From: RGIG7213 sp045545665
GTDB lineage: Bacteria > Bacillota > Clostridia > Oscillospirales > CAG-272
Length of the DNA: 18,585 bases
Direction of reading: 5' to 3'
Assembly: GCA_045545665.1 (NCBI GenBank)
Contig: JAZQBL010000002.1
Coordinates: 1 to 18,585 of the forward strand
The notes under the pieces: generated by a model
Database searches by the model: none
The model's input: only the letters and a program-made list of their open reading frames with translations
Told to the model about the DNA's origin: nothing
Shown here: positions 14,634-18,585 of the stretch, one piece after another
Numbering within the stretch: position 1 is the first letter of the stretch
How the letters are laid out: every line of letters starts with the position of its first letter
Program-made: the position numbers and the translations under genes

Positions 14634-14703
14634 ATGTTGCAATACAATAAAAGTTGTCGGATTTTGTGAAACAAAAGACTGAGAGAGAATGCGATATCCT
14701 TAA

Positions 14704-14759
14704 GAAACGGCGGGAGCAAGCCCCTGCCCTACATCATACGGGTCGTCGGGGACGTCGAC
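14704..14759 (-). repeat. Dispersed GC-rich element R2, copy 3 (inverted)
   Basis: The inverse complement of the element at 491-555, including the flank GAAACGGCG...AGCAAGCCC. Its right side diverges after GGGTCGTCGGGGA and passes directly into the sequence shared with the right flank of array A (CGACACATACGATTTTACG). Confidence 0.75.
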
Positions 14760-14780
14760 ACATACGATTTTACGTCAGGA

Positions 14781-14896
14781 GATATGCCGACTTCGTCGGC
14801 GTGATATTTTCGCTCCGCGAAAGTGATATGAAACCTTTCGGTTTCGTGATATGCTGACTCCGTCAGCGTGATATTCTATCCGCCTATGGCGGATAG
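14781..14896 (-). repeat. Hairpin array B, inverted copy of array A
   Basis: Hairpins at 14786-14800, 14808-14822, 14830-14845, 14853-14867 and 14876-14896 are joined by GTGATAT, the complement of the array A linker. Read on the minus strand, stems and linkers match array A base for base, in the same order. Only loops differ: ATA for ACA, GGA for GAA (twice) and GAAA for GTCA. The adjacent bases (14750-14780) are also shared with array A's right flank. Confidence 0.9.
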
Positions 14897-14905
14897 AGTT
14901 ATATA

Positions 14906-14996
14906 GCCCCCGCCCTACATCATACGGGTCGTCGAGGGCGCCGACCCCTACTTCGTCAGGTGATATTCTATTCACCTGCGGCGAATAGAGTTATAC
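14906..14996 (-). repeat. R2 copy 4 fused to a partial hairpin-array unit
   Basis: 14906-14951 is an inverted R2 element almost identical to 641-686. It runs into a partial array: a truncated unit, the linker GTGATATT (14962-14969) and a variant of the first array hairpin with CTATTC/GAATAG arms. This ends only a few bases from the stop codon of the neighbouring lipoprotein gene. With murA's terminator at 14606-14633 it completes the gene-free stretch 14583-14999. Confidence 0.7.
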
Positions 14997-14999
14997 GAA

Positions 15000-16907
15000 T
15001 CATCGGGGGCGCATACCGCCACCCATTCCGCCCGGACGCATACCGCCGCCCATTCCGCCTGTAGACGTTCCCGCTTGCGTGACGTTTGACGACTGCGTAA
15101 AGGTTACGACGCCGCTTCCGCCCGAATACGTACCGCTTTTGTAAAGTCCGTCGGTTTCATCTCCCGTACAGCTTCCGCCCGAAGATACGGTATACGTTTC
15201 GCCCCTGACAAGCTTGGGGGTTGATATAAGCGCGCAGGAATACGCTTTTGCAGGTCTGTACGTTACGACGTTTTCTCCGCTTGATGATGAAACGTTGAAC
15301 GTCTCCCCTCCGTTGCCCGAAAGATACACGAGAACACAGCACTGCTGTGACGATGCGCTTGCATTCTGCATCATTCCCGATGAGCCGACGGCAATAAGCG
15401 TTCCGCCGTTTACCGTAAAGGATGAAGAATAGTCAACAGGGCCGTTGCCGTTGTTTGTCGGTCCGTCAACGATGACGGTACCGCCCGTCATTGTAAAGCT
15501 TCCGTTTGAGTCGAGTCCGTCGCCCGAAGCGTTTATATAAAGGTATCCGCCCGTCACGGTAACGGTCGCATTCGATGCACCGCCCCAGCCTCCGGGGCGT
15601 CCCATAGATGACGAATCGTTTCCGCCTGCACCGTTTATTCCGTCATCCGATGCGGTTACGTGCGTATTACCGCCCGATATGATAATATCGACCGCTTCAA
15701 GTCCTTCGTAGGATTTTGAAAGCGTGACCGTACCGCCCGATATTTCAAGTCTTTGCTCAGCGTGTATGCCGTCGTCGCCCGAGGATGCCTTGATATTTCC
15801 ACCCGTTATCATAACGTCGCCGTTTGAATGAACGGCATCGTCGTTTGAATCTATCGAAAACGCACCGCCCGAAATAACTATCGAAGCATCCGACTTGAGC
15901 GCCTTCGCACTGTCACCCGATACTCCGCCCCACGCACCCGATGAGCCTTGCGCCGTTTTTATAAGGAAAGAACCGTCCTTGATCGTCAGCGTATTTACTG
16001 CCTGTATTCCGTCCTCTGCCGCGCTTATATTCAAAGTACCGCCGTTTACCGTGATGTATCCTTTGTCCGATTCCGTTTCGTTGTTTGATTTTATTCCGTC
16101 ACCGCCCGACTGCACGTTGACAGTACCTCCGTTGACCGTTACCGAATCCTTTCCTCTTATACCGTCGTGAGCTGATATGACGGTTAAGGTCGCATCGTTT
16201 ATCACAAGGTCGTTTTTTGACGTTATTCCGTTGTTACAGTTCGCTGAAACGATAAGTGAGCCTTTGCCGTTTATTGTCATATCGTCCTTTGAAAAAACGG
16301 CGGCGTTCGGTTCGTTCTCACCTGTCACGTCGTATGAATATTCCGTGCCGTCAACGAGCTTGTTCGACGTGTTTTCCGTAACCGTCAAGGTGAATTTATC
16401 GCAGTTTTTTACAAATATCGGCGCAGAATCGCTGCACGTTATGAACGCTCCGTTTAAGACTAGCGTTACCTTTGCATCGTCCGACGCATCGACGGTTATC
16501 CTGCCGTTTTCAAGCGTTCCCGAAACGCAGTACGTCCCCTCTTTTGTGATCGTCACGGACGTTTCCTCGATCGTAACGCCGTCATCGGTGGATTCGATGC
16601 GGTCTGAAAGCAGGCGTATTCCGCTTTCCTTTGCTTCATATTGAGCGTTTTCGGAAGACGGAGAGCCTGTTTGCGCTCCGTTTTGCGTGCTGTCTGTAAG
16701 ATATCCGCTTATTATGCCGTCAACGTCGGCGGCATCCTGTGTGTGCTCACCGTTTTCGATGGTGCCCTCGGTAAGACCGTGCGACATATCCTCACCGATG
16801 ATAATATCCTCGCCGAAAAACGCTGTCGTGTCGGAACCGTCCTCACCGCAAGAGCAAAGCACGGTAGCCGTGCACAGTGCTGTAAATATTGACAAAAATC
16901 TTTTCAT
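15000..16907 (-). CDS. Cthe_2159-like beta-helix carbohydrate-binding lipoprotein
   Basis: A 635-residue protein. MKRFLSIFTALCTATVLCSC is a lipoprotein signal with Cys20 as the likely anchor, followed by a polar linker. Residues from about 100 show a conserved opening (TVTITKEGTYCVSGTLENGRI type), then many repeats around the pattern DGIxS...LxIxGGxxxIxAxxDGIxA. These are the rungs of a right-handed beta-helix, as in the Cthe_2159 family (polysaccharide/pectin-binding, calcium-dependent in studied members). The C-terminus is Gly/Met-rich with a duplicated GGMGGGMRP. AGGAGG lies before the start ATG at 16907. A minus-strand TATAAT (16962-16957) may be the -10, but the -35 is weak. The protein is probably surface-exposed and binds glycans. 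No enzyme motif is seen. Confidence 0.85.
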   Translation of the reverse strand: MKRFLSIFTALCTATVLCSCGEDGSDTTAFFGEDIIIGEDMSHGLTEGTIENGEHTQDAADVDGIISGYLTDSTQNGAQTGSPSSENAQYEAKESGIRLLSDRIESTDDGVTIEETSVTITKEGTYCVSGTLENGRITVDASDDAKVTLVLNGAFITCSDSAPIFVKNCDKFTLTVTENTSNKLVDGTEYSYDVTGENEPNAAVFSKDDMTINGKGSLIVSANCNNGITSKNDLVINDATLTVISAHDGIRGKDSVTVNGGTVNVQSGGDGIKSNNETESDKGYITVNGGTLNISAAEDGIQAVNTLTIKDGSFLIKTAQGSSGAWGGVSGDSAKALKSDASIVISGGAFSIDSNDDAVHSNGDVMITGGNIKASSGDDGIHAEQRLEISGGTVTLSKSYEGLEAVDIIISGGNTHVTASDDGINGAGGNDSSSMGRPGGWGGASNATVTVTGGYLYINASGDGLDSNGSFTMTGGTVIVDGPTNNGNGPVDYSSSFTVNGGTLIAVGSSGMMQNASASSQQCCVLVYLSGNGGETFNVSSSSGENVVTYRPAKAYSCALISTPKLVRGETYTVSSGGSCTGDETDGLYKSGTYSGGSGVVTFTQSSNVTQAGTSTGGMGGGMRPGGMGGGMRPR

Positions 16908-17038
16908 TTTTCCTCCTACGTGAAAGAGAATACTGATTTATTTACTTTACGGTGTAATTATAACCGCCTTTTATGATTGTCCTGTGAAAACGGGATGATT
17001 TTTTTCAAAAAAGCGTATGATGTGTTTATATCCGTCTC

Positions 17039-17067
17039 TTGACACGGACACTTTACTGTGATAAAAT
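17039..17067 (+). promoter_or_regulatory. aroQ promoter
   Basis: TTGACA (17039-17044), a 17-base spacer and TAAAAT (17062-17067), with an extended-10 TG at 17059-17060. It is 29 bases before the start codon. Confidence 0.8.
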
Positions 17068-17096
17068 ACAAAGCAGTAAAATAAGGAGAAGATAAA

Positions 17097-17522
17097 ATGA
17101 AATTACTCGTTATAAACGGACCGAATCTCAATATGCTCGGTATAAGAGAACCCGATATATACGGCAAACAGAATTACGAAACACTTGTAAAAATGATAGA
17201 GAAAAAAGCCGAGGAGCTTGGTGTCGGCGTCAGCGTTTATCAGTCAAACCACGAGGGGTGTATTGTCGATGAAATACAGAAGGCGTACGGGAATTTCGAC
17301 GGCATCGTCATAAATCCCGCCGCATATACGCATACGAGCGTTGCGATCCCCGATGCGCTTAAGGCTGTGGGTATTCCGACAGTTGAGGTGCATATATCGG
17401 ATATAAACAGCCGAGAGGAGTTCCGCCGCCATTCGTATACCTCCTGCGCCTGTGTTCTCACGATAGCGGGAAAAGGCTTTGACGGATACCTCGAAGCGAT
17501 GGAATATCTTGCGAAAAGATAA
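17097..17522 (+). CDS. aroQ: 3-dehydroquinate dehydratase, type II
   Basis: A 141-residue protein of standard type II dehydroquinase length. It dehydrates 3-dehydroquinate to 3-dehydroshikimate in the shikimate pathway (cytoplasmic dodecamer in the family). The conserved parts are visible: INGPNLNMLGIREPDIYG with catalytic Tyr22 and Arg17; QSNHEGCIVDEIQKA; INPAAYTHTSVAIPDAL with Asn73 and His79; and VEVHISDINSREEFRRHSY with His99 and Arg110. AAGGAG precedes the ATG and a strong promoter lies upstream, so it is transcribed alone. Chorismate synthesis implies de novo aromatic amino acids in addition to any salvage through the ior cluster. Confidence 0.97.
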   Translation: MKLLVINGPNLNMLGIREPDIYGKQNYETLVKMIEKKAEELGVGVSVYQSNHEGCIVDEIQKAYGNFDGIVINPAAYTHTSVAIPDALKAVGIPTVEVHISDINSREEFRRHSYTSCACVLTIAGKGFDGYLEAMEYLAKR

Positions 17523-17544
17523 AAAAATTTGCTTAAAATGGGAT

Positions 17545-17593
17545 AAAAACGGCTGAAAAGGGCTAAAAAACGCTCTGAATCAGCCGTTTTTCA
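17545..17593 (+). terminator. aroQ terminator
   Basis: A 12-bp stem, AAAAACGGCTGA (17545-17556) and TCAGCCGTTTTT (17580-17591), with a 23-base loop. It lies between aroQ and the tRNA promoter and could act in both directions. Confidence 0.75.
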
Positions 17594-17631
17594 GAAAAAA
17601 TAAAAAAAATAAAAAAAATTCGAAAAAGGGG

Positions 17632-17660
17632 TTGACAAATCAGAAAATCTGTGGTATATT
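17632..17660 (+). promoter_or_regulatory. tRNA cluster promoter
   Basis: TTGACA (17632-17637), a 17-base spacer and TATATT (17655-17660). The leader that follows can fold, with GCCGT (17667-17671) pairing with ACGGC (17697-17701) just before the first tRNA. Confidence 0.85.
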
Positions 17661-17703
17661 AATTAAGCCGTGCAGCGAGAGGCAATCGCACAGCAGACGG
17701 CAT

Positions 17704-17779
17704 GGGAGCATAGCTCAGCTGGGAGAGCATCTGCCTTACAAGCAGAGGGTCATAGGTTCGAGCCCTATTGTTCCCACCA
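17704..17779 (+). tRNA. tRNA-Val (anticodon TAC)
   Basis: A full cloverleaf: acceptor GGGAGCA/TGTTCCC, D arm GCTC/GAGC, anticodon stem TCTGC/GCAGA with loop CTTACAA (anticodon TAC), T arm ATAGG-TTCGAGC-CCTAT, discriminator A and encoded CCA. Confidence 0.97.
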
Positions 17780-17782
17780 CAC

Positions 17783-17859
17783 GGCCCGGTAGTTCAGTTG
17801 GTTAGAACGCTAGCCTGTCACGCTAGAGGTCAGGGGTTCGAGTCCCCTTCGGGTCGCCA
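17783..17859 (+). tRNA. tRNA-Asp (anticodon GTC)
   Basis: Acceptor GGCCCGG/TCGGGTC (with G-T pairs), D arm GTTC/GAAC, loop CTGTCAC (anticodon GTC), T arm AGGGG-TTCGAGT-CCCCT, discriminator G and encoded CCA. It is three bases after tRNA-Val. Confidence 0.97.
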
Positions 17860-17862
17860 CTT

Positions 17863-17938
<76 letters not shown>

Positions 17939-17970
17939 GCCTGTACTCACCAAGAGCGCAGGCAACATAT

Positions 17971-18046
17971 GCGGATTTAGCTCATTTGGTAGAGCGCGAC
18001 CTTGCCAAGGTCGAGGTGGCGGGTTCGAGCCCCGTAATCCGCTCCA
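17971..18046 (+). tRNA. tRNA-Gly (anticodon GCC)
   Basis: Acceptor GCGGATT/AATCCGC, D arm GCTC/GAGC, anticodon stem CGACC/GGTCG with loop TTGCCAA (anticodon GCC), T arm CGGG-TTCGAGC-CCCG, discriminator T and encoded CCA. Confidence 0.97.
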
Positions 18047-18049
18047 CTG

Positions 18050-18087
18050 AAACGACAGAAATCCAAGTGATTTTTGTCGTTTTCTTC
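18050..18087 (+). terminator. Hairpin terminator between tRNA-Gly and tRNA-Cys
   Basis: A 14-bp stem, AAACGACAGAAATC (18050-18063) with GATTTTTGTCGTTT (18069-18082), a 5-base loop and TTCTT after it. No obvious promoter follows before tRNA-Cys, so readthrough or an RNA-processing role is possible. Confidence 0.7.
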
Positions 18088-18128
18088 TAAATCGCCCCGC
18101 AAGCGTAAACGTGTTGCGAGGTTCATAG

Positions 18129-18200
<72 letters not shown>

Positions 18201-18203
<3 letters not shown>

Positions 18204-18243
18204 AAACAAAAAGCACTTCCCAAGAAGTTCTTTTTGTTTTGGG
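18201..18243 (+). terminator. Terminator after tRNA-Cys
   Basis: A long stem, CCAAAACAAAAAG (18201-18213) with CTTTTTGTTTTGG (18230-18242), continuing as ACTTC/GAAGT after one mismatch. It overlaps the encoded CCA of tRNA-Cys. Confidence 0.7.
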
Positions 18244-18245
18244 AC

Positions 18246-18421
18246 GATGTGTTCCGCTTGCGCGGAACGAGATGAGCACTTCGTGCGTGATGTAGCCTTC
18301 GGCAGTGATGTGCGCTTCGCGCGTGAGGATGCGGAACACATCACATCACTTTGCGACCAACGGGAGCAAAACATCACTGTGCGTTAGCACTACATCACTG
18401 CGGCGTAGCCGCAACATCACT
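18246..18421. repeat. Hairpin array E (ACATCACT linkers, mirror layout)
   Basis: Hairpins GTTCCGC-TTGC-GCGGAAC (18251-18268), GCAC-TTC-GTGC, GCC-TTC-GGC, GCGC-TTC-GCGC, then TTTGC/GCAAA, GTGC-GTTA-GCAC and GCGGC-GTA-GCCGC. Linkers read GTGATGT in the left half and ACATCACT in the right half, so the whole array is roughly its own inverse. GATGTGTTCCGC (18246-18257) is exactly inverted at 18331-18342. The GTTCCGC stem also occurs in the element at 29-46. Confidence 0.85.
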
Positions 18422-18441
18422 CAAAGCTTCTCCCTCATGGC

Positions 18442-18470
18442 TTGAAAAACACCGAAAACTGTGATATAAT
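18442..18470 (+). promoter_or_regulatory. Strong promoter near the right edge
   Basis: TTGAAA (18442-18447), a 17-base spacer and TATAAT (18465-18470), with an extended-10 TG (18462-18463). Confidence 0.75.
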
Positions 18471-18494
18471 AAAATCAGAAAGGCGGTGGAGATA

Positions 18495-18548
18495 TGAAGC
18501 GATTTATCAAGCCAATTATTTTTTGCTTATTAACAAGGAAAGGCTGAA
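18495..18548 (+). pseudogene. Very short or frameshifted ORF at the window edge
   Basis: After the promoter above and GGTGGAG comes ATG (18495) reading MKRFIKPIIFCLLTRKG, then TGA. The start resembles the opening of a signal peptide or membrane segment that stops early. In another frame, from about 18534 to the end, the codons read QGKAEFFQKYKEAWDLM, which looks protein-like. A broken gene or a one-base error would explain both. It could also be a genuine 17-residue peptide. Confidence 0.35.
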
Positions 18549-18585
18549 TTCTTCCAAAAATATAAAGAGGCTTGGGATTTAATGG

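Noticed and set aside
201..14896. Compound transposon bounded by inverted repeats
   Set aside because: The outer elements are short hairpin/REP-type sequences. No transposase or integrase is encoded, and the enclosed genes are ordinary housekeeping and metabolic genes.

Overview
The window looks like chromosome from an anaerobic, low-to-mid G+C Clostridia member (Bacillota). The signs are strong AGGAGG-type ribosome sites, lipobox-bearing lipoproteins, tRNA genes that encode their own CCA, a ferredoxin-dependent 2-oxoacid oxidoreductase, and DUF4358/DUF6935-like proteins. Identifications come from reading motifs by eye; no database search was run.

Layout. Bases 1-900 hold no convincing gene but are dense in structured repeats: a potential perfect four-way junction (19-126), an array of five hairpins joined by an invariant ATATCAC linker (201-316), and a tandemly repeated block with GATAATA heptamers and a GC-rich dispersed element (417-735). 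Next come plus-strand genes for a MarR regulator with a palindrome at its promoter, a DUF4358-like lipoprotein, a DUF6935-like protein and a small XRE-type HTH protein. A bidirectional terminator separates these from a long minus-strand run (9453 down to 3149): unknown membrane protein, sodium:solute symporter, phenylacetate-CoA-ligase-like enzyme, IorA, IorB and a double ACT-domain protein. This reads as one arylacetate / arylpyruvate metabolic unit linked to ferredoxin.

Bases 9454-10037 contain a second, degenerate hairpin array, terminators and the 3' remnant of a leucine-rich-repeat gene. A large minus-strand surface protein follows (10038-12809). It has jelly-roll-like modules, a DUF5722/TIM-barrel-like centre with an apparently degenerate active site, and a C-terminal membrane anchor. 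Another decayed coding tail lies in its leader. MurA (plus) comes next, then a repeat block that is an inverted copy of the one at the left end, a Cthe_2159-like beta-helix lipoprotein (minus), type II dehydroquinase AroQ (plus) and a five-tRNA cluster (Val, Asp, Phe, Gly, Cys). The right end carries a third hairpin array and a strong promoter ahead of a very short or broken ORF.

The most unusual signal is the hairpin-array family. The two inverted copies (201-316 and 14781-14896) have the same stems, linkers and order, and every difference between them falls in a hairpin loop.
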